From contig NW_026622764.1 of the NCBI RefSeq assembly GCF_023065955.2, positions 78,609,333 through 78,673,332 on the forward strand: a stretch of DNA of 64,000 nucleotides, given 5' to 3'. This document shows, one piece after another, positions 23,580 through 34,972 of the stretch (position 1 is its first letter; every line of letters starts with the position of its first letter). Position numbers and translations under genes: made by a program. The notes under the pieces are model-generated. The model searched no databases and was not told where the DNA came from. It was given only the letters and a program-made list of their open reading frames with translations. This DNA is from Ursus arctos. Taxonomy: Eukaryota; Chordata; Mammalia; Carnivora; Ursidae.

Positions 23580-24130
23580 TTTTTTTTTTTTCAGTCAATC
23601 TAACTAGAGGCTTTTCAGTTTTATTGACTTTCCAAAGAACCAACTTTTGGCTTCATTGACTTTTTTCTATTTTTCTGTTTTTAATCTCATTGATTTCTTC
23701 TCTTATCATTATTATTCCCTGTCTTCCATTTTCTTTGGGTTTTTTCTGCTGTTTTTTCCTAATTTCTTAAGGTATAAGTGTAGATAATTGATTTGAAATC
23801 TTTCTTCTTTTCCCATAGAAGCATTTAAACTTTAGTCTTCCTCTAAGCACTGCTTTAGCTATATCTCACAAATTTTGATATGTTTTTATTTAATTAAAAA
23901 TATTTTAGTTTCCCTTGTGACTACTTCTTTTATCTATGGATTATTTGGATTTTTTTAAATTTCCAAATATTTGGAAATTCTTCCAAGTATCTTTTATTGA
24001 TTTCTAGTTTAATTCAATTATCATCAAAAAACATATTTTGTATGATTTAGTTCCTTTAAAATTTTTAAAACTTGATTTTGTGGCACAGAGTATGGTCTAT
24101 CTGGGTTAATGTTGGGTGCAAATTCCATCT
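23580..24130 (-). mobile_element. Old L1 ORF2 internal fragment, minus strand
   Basis: Complement of decayed L1 ORF2, for example TCCAAAGAACCAACTTTTGG (23622-23641) and GGCACAGAGTATGGTCTATC (24083-24102), both landmark ORF2 segments. No open frame of note. Confidence 0.75.
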
Positions 24131-25215
24131 TAAAAGATCATTTTTGTTTTTGTATAAGAACAATTAGGAGTCCATCATGAACTGAGCTGAGCTGAAGCTC
24201 CCAAGTGTTGGAGTAACTAATTAAGATAAGCCAAAATGAAGCACCAGTCAAGCCTTTGATCACTCACTGTGATAATAAGCAAGAAGAGAAAGTGTGGCTC
24301 CCCTCAGTGTTTCATTTTCCCAAGTCTCAGGGCAGGTGGGGAGAATGTCTCACTGTTGAAAGAGGACAGAACAAAAGATTCCTGACATCTTATGGACGGG
24401 GCCAGGGGTTGGGAGCAGGAAAAGGACAGGAATACTGGGTACTGAGTCAAATTACACAAAAGAATCTTCAAGGTTTCTCTCCTCCCTACTCTAAGGAGGT
24501 CTCCATAGAAGCACCTGGGTAAGCTTTGACTGAAGGCCCCTAATAAAGAGGTCTCCAAATAGAGGAGCCTGGACTAGGAATGCAAGTATGTGTGGGAGCA
24601 TGGCTGGCAGGGAGGCCTGAGCCCTAACTACAACTCCCTTCAGAGACTGCAGTGCACTGGCCATCACCAAGTCCACTGGGAGGGTGGAGGGGTGGGGACG
24701 GGGAGCAGCTTTCCCCAGTAAAAGTCTTTGTAATTGCTTGTGATCAGACCTGAAAGATCCCATATAGGTTTCTGGCCAGAAGCCAGACTTCTTAGAGTCT
24801 CTTGTGGTTATCTAAGCAACACATGACAGTGGCCATGAACTAAAACGCTAATAGTAGGGGAAGACTTGAAAGTAGATTTCACAGATGTTGAGTAAGGAGT
24901 GTTACAAACACTTGGTAATAGATTGGTGTCATGGGATTGGGTTACCTGAGAAACAGACAGAATTAACATCCATGAAATGAGGGGAAAGACCTTCAGAGTT
25001 GTCTTGATTTGGACCAAGATGGCTGGCTAGGCCTTTATCCTTCCATATCAACTGACTATGGGCCACTGGATAGAGAGGCAGAGCTTGGATAAGGTGGCTC
25101 CCTGAGGTTATGGCAGTCCCTGAAAGGACTGTCACTCAAGGCTGCCATCAGTTTCCAGCATTGGGCAACAAGTCCTTTATCAAAAGGAGAACTGTGGTAG
25201 CTCACAGTAAAAGAT
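24131..25215. other. No gene recognised
   Basis: Overlapping 84-90 codon frames on both strands (24256-24763) carry no domain and look like chance in moderately GC-rich sequence. Nothing else stands out. Confidence 0.4.
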
Positions 25216-25370
25216 AGGAGTCTATAACCCCTAGGTGTTTGACTTGGATGCCTGAGTAGATGGAAATACTCTCACCGAGGTAAGTAGTCCAGGACAGACA
25301 GGTTTAGGGAAGAAAGATGCTGAGTTAAGCTCCAAACATATTGACAACTTGGGAATCAAACAGTGAAGAT
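25216..25370 (+). repeat. Ancient interspersed repeat fragment, family not assigned
   Basis: Contains AGGTGTTTGACTTGGATGCC and TTAAGCTCCAAACATATTGA, resembling a downstream part of the same ancient repeat consensus suspected at 10008-10420. Confidence 0.4.
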
Positions 25371-26035
25371 TAAATCCACTTCTGAGTGCACAAAGAATTA
25401 ATTGCATTAGTCATGTTTTTATTTGCTAATGCTTTGACATCTTGGGGCCTTGTTGACACTGGAAAGAAAGCCACTCCCAGGCTACCTCTTTCCTAGAGAG
25501 CAAACACTCATCTGAGGCCATTCTCTTCAAGTGAAGGCTAACCAATCCAGAGCTTACACCCCCGACCACCTCCTTTATGGGGCTCTCACACTCAGTGCCA
25601 CTACCCCCCTAATCATCCCAGGGTCAGAGACCAGACAACTACAGGCATCCCCTAGACCCCAGAATCTGCTGAGATTATTCAAACTAGTCCATTTCAAGCC
25701 TGGTTACTCCATGTCACCTTGCCTTCCTCACTGAAACCACCCATGTTTTCCCCCACTCCATGTGCCTTTTGACCGATTCTTCCTCGTGCGGCCCTGCATG
25801 GCATGCCATGCTTCCTGTGTAGGAAACTGAGCATTAACTTATTCCTTCATGACAGTCATTTCCAAGACATCCACGTCTTACTGTACCTGACTAAAACAAA
25901 TCTGGGGTACATTTTGAAACACTAATTTAGGTGATCTGGGCTTCCAGACCTATCAGTTAGGCACCTCTGCAGTCAGTAGTTGAAAGAACACTGTGCAGAT
26001 GAGAAAGAAGAAATGCCACTTTAAGGATTTTTCTG
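25371..26035. other. Possible old LTR-like sequence, unresolved
   Basis: CA/CT-rich sequence from about 25390 to 25900 has the compositional feel of an old LTR, but no flanking duplication, poly(A) signal arrangement or partner LTR was seen. No gene recognised. Confidence 0.25.
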
Positions 26036-26190
26036 TGTAGTCATCACAACTGTCCTATTTCATAAAAAAGAGAATTGGGAGCTCACAGAGTTTAACTAAC
26101 TTATGGTGGTCATATCACACAGCTGATTGATTATTTTAGAGTTGACCTCAGGTCTATCAGATTTCCATGTTTGTTCCATTCTAGCTCTGA
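26036..26190 (-). repeat. MIR-like ancient SINE, minus strand
   Basis: Diverged complement of the MIR core: CATCACAACTGTCCTATTTC, then GAGTTTAACTAACTTATGG and CACACAGCTGATTGATTA. Ends approximate. Confidence 0.55.
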
Positions 26191-26650
26191 TCTGAGGCTT
26201 CTATGGTCTCTGATGAAAAATGAGGAAATTGATGCATGGGGAGTTTGTCCAAGGCCATTAGTGTGAAAGTGAAGCTAGAAACATATATTTCAGAATATAA
26301 TTCATAGCACAGATTATATGTAGTCAAAATCCCTTCAGTGCTGATGAGGAGAAAAAGTAAATGTTATATAAAACAATGCAATTATAGGACATAAATTCTA
26401 TAAGATAACTAAATATTTTAGTTTCTTAAGTTATCATAGTTTTTGAATCATTTAAAAAATAAAACTATGAAAAAAAAAAAAGAAACATATATCCCAGAGT
26501 GCGTGGCCTGGAGCACCAATCTTGAGCAATATTCAGTGGAAGAGGAATCCATAGATCAAATCAGTTTGGAAAATGCAGGTTAAAATGTCTCAGAGCCCAG
26601 ACTTTTCTTACCTGTAAGAGCTTTCAAAATTTATTTGACTCCACAATTCT
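26191..26650. other. No gene recognised
   Basis: AT-rich sequence with an A-run at 26470-26482 leading up to the microsatellite. Confidence 0.4.
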
Positions 26651-27202
26651 TGTGTGTGTGTGTGTGTGTGTGTGTGTGTCTGTGTATGTGTGTCTGTGTC
26701 TGTGTGTGTGTGTCTCTGTGTGTGTGTCTGTGTCTCTGTGTCTGTGTGTGTGTCTGTGTGTGTGTGTCTCTGTGTGTGTGTCTGTGTGTGTCTGTGTGTG
26801 TGTGTCTGTGTGTGTCTCTGTGTGTGTGTGTCTGTGTGTGTGTGTCTGTGTGTGTGTGTCTGTGTGTGTGTCTGTGTGTGTGTCTCTGTGTGTGTGTCTG
26901 TGTGTGTGTGTCTGTATGTGTGTGTCTCTGTGTGTGTGTCTCTGTGTGTGTGTCTGTATGTGTGTGTCTCTGTGTGTGTGTCTGTGTGTGTGTCTGTGTG
27001 TGTGTCTGTATGTGTGTGTGTCTGTGTGTGTGTCTGTGTGTGTGTGTCTCTGTGTGTCTGTATGTGTGTGTCTCTGTGTGTGTGTCTCTGTGTGTGTGTG
27101 TCTGTGTGTGTGTGTCTGTATGTGTGTGTCTCTGTGTGTGTGTCTGTGTGTGTGTGTCTGTGTGTGTGTGTCTGTGTGTGTGTGTCTGTGTGTGTGTGTG
27201 TG
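26651..27202 (+). repeat. Long compound (TG)n/(TC) microsatellite
   Basis: About 550 bp of alternating TG interrupted by regularly spaced TC, TCTC and TA steps, producing units such as TGTGTGTC and TGTGTGTCTC in higher-order arrays. All six frames stay open for 190-240 codons because the unit lacks stop codons, so long Cys/Val/Ser or His/Thr/Gln open frames here are artefacts. Alternating purine-pyrimidine DNA of this kind can adopt Z-form (established). Confidence 0.98.
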
Positions 27203-27692
27203 CACCTGTACATGTATGGATACACCTGAGAGACACAGAGGAAATGCAGACCTCACCTTTCAGTTTCTTACTTGCACCTGTACCGTGGGATGCTGTAAGC
27301 CTTTCCTGGACTCTGAGGTCTGTGACAGGGATGGTTAGACAGTCGGGTGAGAAGTTTTAAAGGAACCTCTGTATTTTGCTCACTAGAATCAGCCAATAAT
27401 AGTGCCAGCAAATAACTGACTCTAAGGGGAGGAGTAAAAATGAAGGCAGATGTGGAAACTCTTACTCCAAGAAGTTTCAGAAAATCATATAGACAACTCT
27501 CAATGAATCTGAAAGTCTTAACTGAAAACCTGACATATGTTAAGATGCACTGAAGAAGGAAAGATGGGACCCCAAAGACTAGAGGCAAGTGATGTAAAAT
27601 AAGAGATGCTAGCTTAGGCAAAAGAAGGGATATGAGGTAAGAAAGCCAGGAATGTAGTCTGGCCTACAGAAAGCCTGGGAATCCAGCAGGTG

Positions 27693-27693
<1 letters not shown>
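27203..27693. other. No gene recognised
   Basis: Single-copy-like sequence between two TG tracts. A 117-codon minus frame at 27268-27621 has no domain. Confidence 0.4.

Positions 27694-27733
<40 letters not shown>
27694..27733 (+). repeat. (TG)n dinucleotide repeat
   Basis: About 19 uninterrupted TG units, a candidate polymorphic microsatellite. Confidence 0.97.
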
Positions 27734-29188
27734 CATGTCTTATGCTGCTTTTCTCTGCATCAGCTTCCTTCTTAGTCTGCTTAGAAAGTAGTGCCTTCTG
27801 CAGGTTGCCTGGAGCAGCCCATAGTGTCCAAACTCAAATGTTACCGTCTGTTCTCATAGAGAGGGCAAGTGCCTCTCATTCACGGTTTGAGATCCCTGGA
27901 CAAAGATCCAGATTGCCTTAACGTGTGTAAACTTCATCTGAAGCCAGCACAGTCATAATTGCCTGTGTGAGCCAGACAGACTTTCCAAGAGGTATATATA
28001 GCAGGGAGTTCCTACTCTCATTATAAAGCTGCTATTTATACACAATGAACCACTGGAGACACTGTTGCTAGAAAGCATAGCTCAGACACCACTGCTAAGG
28101 AGGCTGAAGGGGGAGAGGCTCCTGCGCAGGCTGGCGAGGTTGGCTTTGAGAGGTTTGAGCTGCACAAGTGCAGTAGCTCCATGCTCAGGAGGCAGAAGGG
28201 GTAGAGCTCAGGACCTCCGCTAGCAACCTCAGGGGCATGCTGCTTTGGGGCCCAGCAAAAAGAGCTCTCCTCATGGACGTGTTTCATTTCATCAGTGCCT
28301 CTGCCTCCTTTTCAGGTTGCAGTCATCTGCCCCCCCAAAAAAGGATTTTAAAGGCACTAGATGTGAGAGACAGGTGAAATTTGGGGAAAATAATTGGCAG
28401 TGCCTAATAATTGTTTACAAGTACCTATTCTCCCACTGCATCCCTTCATCTGTCTTCTCCTTTCTCCTGCTTCAGGCAGTTCAGCAGCCTTTGAAGCAGT
28501 CTTCTCTCCCTCCCCCTCTCCCTCAACACTGTCTGGAGTGCCTTGGGGTGCCCTACCCCAGTGGTCTGCATTGATGGAGAGATAAAGACGGGAAGAGCAC
28601 TTCCCTGACCTTGAAGCAGCAACAGGGAGAATGAGACCCCTTCCAGTGTCTTGTCACTTCTCACCCACATCGCGAGTAGATTGGTTCTTCTGTACTTACT
28701 ATATGGCTTTTTTTAAATATGTCTGCCGTGGTGCCCTAGCAGCCCCATGACCAGTGACAAGAGTGCAGCCAGTGTGCACGGGCAAACAGTGAAGGGGCAT
28801 TGATCTCACCCTGGGGACCCAGGACACGGCCCAGGGCACAGACTGCAGCCCAGAACTATACCGCACCTGGCCTTGGACACTTCTATGCAAGGCCACAGGA
28901 AGATGGTTCTGTGAGGTCAGAAGGCAGCCAGCTTTCCCCGGGTCTGGAACACGATGGTGGATCTTGTTGTGTGCAATGACTTCCACATTCTCATGGGGAT
29001 CCTAGGCTGAGAGCTTGCAGACCCTCAGCCATGGGTGTTATGAGCTGTGTCAAGGCCACATTAGCTGTGGGTTTTAATGGAAAAGCAGCTTGTGAATGTA
29101 GTGAAAGATATGGATTAATGTTGTATGTACGAAATCTGATCTCCTGATGTTTTAAAAAGAAATAGCCCATGGGAAGTACTGGAGGATT
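27734..29188. other. No gene or repeat recognised
   Basis: Moderate GC, single-copy-like. Several 80-110 codon frames on both strands without domain features; no confident exon. Confidence 0.4.
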
Positions 29189-29189
29189 G

Positions 29190-29432
29190 TGAAGGACACT
29201 GGACTTGGCAACCACAGAGACACGAGGTTTGGATCCCAGCTGTGCCTCTTGCTGTGACAAGTTGACAAGTGACCTAATTATCTGCCTTCAGGTTTGTCAT
29301 CTGTAAAATCAGAAGCATGAGATGATTCTGAAGGTTTTCATGAGGAATGAAGGCAGTAATGTGTGTAAATTTCCTAATTTACTGCTTAGCACATAGACAC
29401 TAGGTGCTCAGTAAATGTGTGGAATGAATGAC
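29190..29432 (+). repeat. MIR element
   Basis: Good ordered MIR match: GGTTTGGATCCCAGCTGTGC, ACAAGTGACCTAATTATCTG, GTTTGTCATCTGTAAAATC, and the 3' end GGTGCTCAGTAAATGTGTGG. Confidence 0.85.
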
Positions 29433-29469
29433 TGAACTTCTCTTTTTTTTTAATACCTAGAGTGTTTTG

Positions 29470-29550
29470 TTTGGCTTTCTTTTTTTTTATTATGTTCAGT
29501 TAGCCAACATACAGTACATCATTACTTTTTGGGGTAGCGTTCAATTTCTG
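29470..29550 (-). mobile_element. Very short carnivore L1 3'-end fragment, minus strand
   Basis: Poly(T) then TTATTATGTTCAGTTAGCCA and ACATACAGTACATCATTAC: the complement of the carnivore L1 3' terminus, truncated to about 80 bp. Confidence 0.75.
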
Positions 29551-29900
29551 ATAGAAAAACAAGTTGAGTATATCCACCATGGATGAGATCTGTCTGCACC
29601 CCAGGAGTACCCAGGGAGCCTGGCCATCCACCTGTACCGCTGGCTCAGACAGGTGGCCAGAGGACACGCTGGCAGCCCTGAGGGCTGTCCCAGGGCTCTC
29701 ACATGAGTCTCCCTCAGACTAGAAGCTTCCTGTTGGCCTTGAATGACCAGGACTCACAGTTCCAGAGCTGCATCTGTGCGGGCAGTGTGTTTCATCCCTG
29801 GAAGCAACTCAGCCTGGTTACTGCAGGGTGGAAATTAGGGTCACCTGTGCATTGTGATAGATGCACACAGAGAAATGAAATTGGATCTGGGGTTCAGAAG
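29551..29900. other. No gene recognised
   Basis: Moderately GC-rich sequence holding a 67-codon frame at 29703-29906 with no recognisable domain. Confidence 0.35.
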
Positions 29901-29904
29901 ATTT

Positions 29905-30440
29905 AAGAATTAACTTTTAATTGACTTTTATTATTACAAAAGCAATGTATGTTCATTAAAGAATTTTTTTTTGAAAAATCACTCATAATCTCCCAACCCA
30001 GAAACCATTGCTATTAACATTTTGGCGTATATTTGACCAACCATTATTCCATGTATAAACTTTTTTATTAACAAAATGGAGCTCCTACTGTATGTTTTGT
30101 CTCAGAACATGTTTTTTTTTCCCTCCACTTAACATATTGTGGCTTCTCTGGATGTCATTAAATATTCCTTTTATTTTCATGGCTACATTTTATTGACATG
30201 TCATAATATTTTCAGTTAATATTTTATTTTTGAGCATTTAGGTCTTGTTTATAATTTTTTAGTGTTTTAAACAGCACCTTAATTGGTATTCTCCACATCT
30301 TTGTATTTTTCCATGATTATTTTCTTAAGCTAAACTTCTAGAAATAGATTTGCTGAGTCAAAATGTACATAAAATTTGAAGGTTTCTGATAAGTTTGAAT
30401 GAAATTTTGATTGCAGTTTTTTCACCTTGCTACAAATCCC
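29905..30440 (-). mobile_element. Old L1-like 3' UTR sequence
   Basis: AT-rich block with the old repeat landmarks AATCTCCCAACCCAGAAACC, CATTGCTATTAACATTTTGG and TTTGCTGAGTCAAAATG. I read this as an old LINE 3' region seen in complement, but the family is uncertain. Confidence 0.45.
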
Positions 30441-31510
30441 TGGAATAGGATTATCCTCTATAATTTCAATAATATATTAGAGCTGATACATTTATGTTAG
30501 GAAACCATACTACATCATAAATAAGATATTTTATAAAATACTTAATGGAAGCACAGTATATTTCTAGCAATGAGCATGACCATGATAAAAAAAAATCTGA
30601 GAATGAATAAGCATAAAGGAATAGAATAAAATTGCCCATAATCCCTTTTCCCAATTAGATTTATTCTTAACATTTCAGTATTTTCCTTCCAGATTTTTTT
30701 CCCGTGCATTTAAACACACTGAGATCATTCTATACCCTTCATTTGGTACTTCTGCTAGCGTGATTTGTGTGTAGTAAAGTGTGCTTGGCCTGTCTCCATC
30801 AGCTTTTTGATGACAGGGCACATGTTTTGTCCCTCCTTGTGGCCCGACATCACATGGCACTGTCACAAACACCAAGCAGATGCTCTATATAGACCTTCTC
30901 TGAACGGATTTGAGAGTCAGGAAAAGCAAAGGTAAAATTAGTCTTGTGGCCATATGGGCAGGGAATTACTGCCATGTAGTTAAGCCTCAGAGCCTCTGTC
31001 CTTCCAGGATTAACTCACATTGCTGCTTCTTAGAAGTCACAAGAAAAAATGGTTCCCCGTACACAGATCCCTTTGAACTTCTCTCAGCAAACACAGAGCG
31101 GACAGTCATAATTTCCCCTACACACTTCCACACTATTTTACCTGGGGTTTCCTAACCCTTGCTGCATGCTGGGATCCATTCAGATTTGCAGCTTTGGAAT
31201 CTAGAGATATTTAGGACCTGGGTTGTGGTTTCAGATAAGCTTTTAGGGTTTGGCACATGCCAGAAAAAAAAATTTATACATAAAATGAATTTATGTCATG
31301 CAGGCACATGTCAGCCTTCTTTAGATGAGTGAAATTCTGTTGAGAAAAATATTCTGAATGGCCAAGGATTAAACAGTAAATTCTTCTTGAATATTTTTTC
31401 ATTTTTATCCTAAACTTGACTCCATTTCTTCCCCTTTTTAAGTGAGTCTAGAGACTTTGGTTTAATTTTTTTCTTTGTTAATTAAATATCAGCAGATACT
31501 AAAGAAGTTT
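30441..31510. other. AT-rich sequence with a second weak old-repeat trace
   Basis: 30630-30740 repeats the landmark series seen at 29990 (CCCATAATCCC then TTCTTAACATTTCAG then TTCCTTCCAG), suggesting another fragment of the same old repeat. The remainder has no recognised gene. Confidence 0.35.
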
Positions 31511-31514
31511 TTGT

Positions 31515-31728
31515 AATGAAGTATACCTAGCATGGGTTTCAAGGTCAGACCCACCTGATATTAAGCCCTGGCTCCAGCCCTGGTGAACTGCTTGGTTTTG
31601 GGCAGGTTATCTAATCTGGAGCCCGAGTTTTCTCATCTCTAGAATAGGACTAATGATATTAGTTGAAATATTGAATGCAAAGTTCCTAATACAGTATTTG
31701 GCACATAGTATATGCTTAATCACTGTTT
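31515..31728 (+). repeat. MIR element
   Basis: Diverged MIR: TGGCTCCAGCCCTGGTGAAC, then GGGCAGGTTATCTAATCTGG, TTTTCTCATCTCTAGAATAG, and the tail GGCACATAGTATATGCTTAA. Confidence 0.8.
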
Positions 31729-31935
31729 AGTATTTTCTTCTGCTTTCCCTAAGAACCATCATCAGTGGTCATGATCTAAGACTGAATTTACCATCCCAGA
31801 TATCAGCACTGTGGCCAAGGGCTTTGGGAGGAAAGGCATAGGAAATTAGCACATAAATAATGATCTCTGGATATTAACTGGTTACATTTTTTAACAAAGC
31901 ATTAAGATCCGTTAGTTTTATTACCTTTATTTTTT

Positions 31936-32144
31936 GGTAAAGATTTATTTGTTTATTTGAGAGAGGGAGAGAGCATGCTAGAGTGGATGGAGGGGCAGAG
32001 GGAGAGGGAGAGGGGGAAAGTCTCAAGCAGGCTCCCTGCAGAGCATGGAGCCCAATGTGGGGCTTGATCGGACAACCCTGAGACCATGACCTGAGCCAAA
32101 ATCAAGACTCAGATGCTTAACCAACTGAGTCACCCAGGCACCCC
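31936..32144 (-). mobile_element. Older SINEC element, minus strand
   Basis: Complemented SINE: A/T tail region GGTAAAGATTTATTTG, GA-rich body, and the head at AACTGAGTCACCCAGG. Flanked by near-identical pyrimidine-rich copies (ACCTTTATTTTTT at 31923-31935; TATCTTTATTTTTTTC at 32145-32160). Confidence 0.92.
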
Positions 32145-32160
32145 TATCTTTATTTTTTTC

Positions 32161-33045
32161 TAATGAAATTGACTATATCCAAAATTTGGGCTTCTCTCTT
32201 TGTAGCTCAATTCTGTTTCTTTTTATCTCTGTGGCTGGGGGAGAGTATGTTTGTAAACAGTTTTAAAAGGTGTGTAAAACATTCTTGGGTAGAAGCATTT
32301 TGGGTGTTGGTAAAAACAAAAGTGTTTTTCTAAACATGCACCAATCTGATATTTTCCATGATTTCTCTGTTAAAACTGAGATTTAATTTATTAGCTTCTT
32401 GATGAGCCTACATTCTTAGAAGCTGCAATTCAGCTAATGTTTTATGTAAATATAAAATTACAACTTCCTGTTCTGCCAGATAATAAGCTGAGATAACCTG
32501 AAAACTTATTTGCTGTAAACCTTTCAATATGCTGGGTAAAATACAACAAAAGTTACCTTAACATCACCAGGAGGCTTTGAAGATGAGAGCTGACTGTCAC
32601 ACACTCCGACACTACAGTTGATGAGGAAAAGTAGGGTATTTGCCCGAAGGCATAGCAGCTAGAGTTGTTGTTTCCACTTGGGAATAGATCAGGCCTTGGA
32701 CCTATGCAGGGCGGGAGATGGAACTAAAACCCTTACTCAAAACTGAGGCCCTGTAAGAGCTATACTCTCAGTGGGAGGGCGGATATTTTTAATTACACTC
32801 AAGTCTTGCTCTCTCTGGGTTCTGTATCTGTGTAAGAGGAAAAAGACTGTCCTAGAGAATTTGAAATTTTGGGCCTATACCTTACATGGATATAGGGTTC
32901 AAATTTACATCAACTCATGCAGTCTGAGAACCTACAAATTGGGAAATCACCTAAAAATCAGTTCGTATTTAGTGATACCTCAGGGCATTTGAGAAACATT
33001 CATATATCTAAAGGTGTTCCAAAAGGGAAAAAAATAGTATAAGAA
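32161..33045. other. No gene recognised
   Basis: AT-rich single-copy-like sequence. One 73-codon frame at 32771-32992 without a domain. Confidence 0.4.
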
Positions 33046-33049
33046 ACAA

Positions 33050-33360
33050 TATTTGAAGGATTCATAGCTACAAATTTTCTAAAATAGATGAAAGATATGA
33101 CTCTTTAATTCCACAGTCACAATAGGCTGCTCATCGTAGTGAAACCGCAAAACACCAAGGCAAGTAGGAGATAACTAAGAGCAACCAAACAGAGAGAAGC
33201 CAGGTTATCTACCCTAGAATGATACTACATTGAAAGCCTACTCATTAGCAGTAACAGAAGTCAGAAGAATAATAACTTCAGGAATAACTTCAAAGTACTT
33301 CAAAGTGCTGAGAATTCTTTACCCAAATACAGTAACATTTGAGAGTGAGGTTAAAATATA
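33050..33360 (+). mobile_element. Possible old L1 ORF1-end fragment
   Basis: The progression AACAGAGAGAAGCCAGGTTA, GAATTCTTTACCCAAATACA and GAGAGTGAGGTTAAAATATAG resembles the end of ORF1 in old L1s. Too decayed for certainty. Confidence 0.45.
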
Positions 33361-34122
33361 GACATCAAGGCCTTCCTCTTTCCTAATGCAAGCTTCAGGC
33401 TACATATTTTCCTCTAAGCAGATTAAGTTACATTCTAGACTTTTATGTTATTTTCATTATCATTCAGTTCATAATATTTTCTAATTTATATCTTCATTTC
33501 TTCTTTGGCCCATGGATTATTTAGAAGTATATTATTGATTTCTAAATATATGTGAATTTTCTAATTAACTTTTTGTCCTTAATTTCTGACTTATTTGCTA
33601 AGACAAAAAAATTGCATGATTTCGACCCTTTTGAATTTGTTAAAACTTGGTCGATTTTCATAGTATTTTCAGTGTTTTATATGTACTTGAAAATAATGTG
33701 TATTCTGTCCTTGTTGAAGGCAGTATTTGTCAGTAAGTCACATCTTGCTCTATCTGTTTGTTTGCTTGTTCTCTCAGATGCTGAGAAATGAATGCTTAGA
33801 TTTTCCACCGGGATTTTTAATGTTTCTACTTGCTTTATATATTTAGGGGCTATGTTATTAGGAACATGCAAATTTAGATTTGGGTTTTATCTTCCTTAAA
33901 TATTAACCTTTTGTTATTATTAAATGTTTCTCTTTATATCAATAATGTGTTTTGCCTTAGAAGCATCTACCTTGATGTAAATAAAGCTGCATTAACTCTC
34001 TTTTGGTTAGTGTTTGCATGACATTTCATTTTCCGTTCTTTTAACCTTTGTTAGTTTAGACATATCTCTTATAAATAGCAAGTTAAGTGGGGTTTTAAAT
34101 CCAGTATGAAAACCTCTCTTTT
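33361..34122 (-). mobile_element. Old L1 ORF2 fragment, minus strand (left of SINE)
   Basis: Decayed complement of L1 ORF2, with the landmark GGCCCATGGATTATTTAGAAG and CTTGTTGAAGGCAGTATTTG areas. Continues after the SINE at 34123 to about 34972. Confidence 0.65.
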
Positions 34123-34332
34123 GGGGCGCCTGGGTGGCTCAGTCGTTAAGCGTCTGCCTTCGGCTCAGGGCGTGATCCCAGCGTTCTGGGATCGAGCCGC
34201 ACATCAGGCTCCTCTGCTATGAGCCTGCTTCTTCCTCTCCCACTCCCCCTGCTTGTGTTCCCTCTCTTGCTGGCTGTCTCTCTCTCTGTCAAATAAATAA
34301 AATCTTTAAAACAAAAAAAAGAGGGAAAAAAA
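34123..34332 (+). mobile_element. SINEC element, young type
   Basis: Near-consensus young SINE, head GGGGCGCCTGGGTGGCTCAG, tail CAAATAAATAAAATC then an A-rich end. Exact 15-bp target-site duplication GAAAACCTCTCTTTT at 34108-34122 and 34333-34347. Confidence 0.97.
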
Positions 34333-34347
34333 GAAAACCTCTCTTTT

Positions 34348-34972
34348 AATTGGAATATTTAGTGCAACATAATTAATAATATATTTAGTTTTAAATCGAT
34401 GCATCTTAATAAATGTGTTTCCTTTCTCCCATCTATTTTGAGTTCCTTTTCACTCCTTTTTTTGCATCTTTACAATTGACTGTTTTTTTCCTTTTTTAAA
34501 TCTTCTGTTAGTTTGGAAGGTATAAACTTTATTATTCTTTTAGTGGTTTTCCTAGAGATCACTTCGTAAAACCAACTTCATCCTATAAAAGTCTAATATG
34601 AATTAGTACTTTTAATATCTTTCTTAATAACATAAGGACCTTGGAACATTTAGTACATTTATTCCTCTGCTTACTTATAGGCCATTATTGTCTTATACTT
34701 TAAGTTTCTGTGTATTTTTTCTGTGTATTTTTAAGTCAACAAGACATTATTTTTTCGTAGAGTCAATGTTTATATTGTCCCATATATTTACATTTTCATT
34801 GCTTTTCAATTCTTCCTGCATCTCCAGTTTCATATCTGGGATACTTTTCTTTCTGCCATGATAAACATGCCTAGTTTAAATTTCTATGCCTAGTTATACC
34901 CCTTCACTTTGGGGGATAGAATTGGTACTTTGAAGATATCATTACATTCTGTTCTAGTTCTCATTGTTTCTT
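34348..34972 (-). mobile_element. Old L1 fragment, minus strand (right of SINE)
   Basis: Continuation of the AT-rich old L1-like sequence split by the SINE (for example AGTGGTTTTCCTAGAGATCA near 34542). No coding capacity. Confidence 0.6.

Noticed and set aside
26608..27360. Five or six open frames of 190-240 codons with His/Thr/Gln/Arg or Cys/Val/Ser repeats
   Set aside because: They are all produced by the stop-free TG/TC microsatellite in every frame and on both strands.
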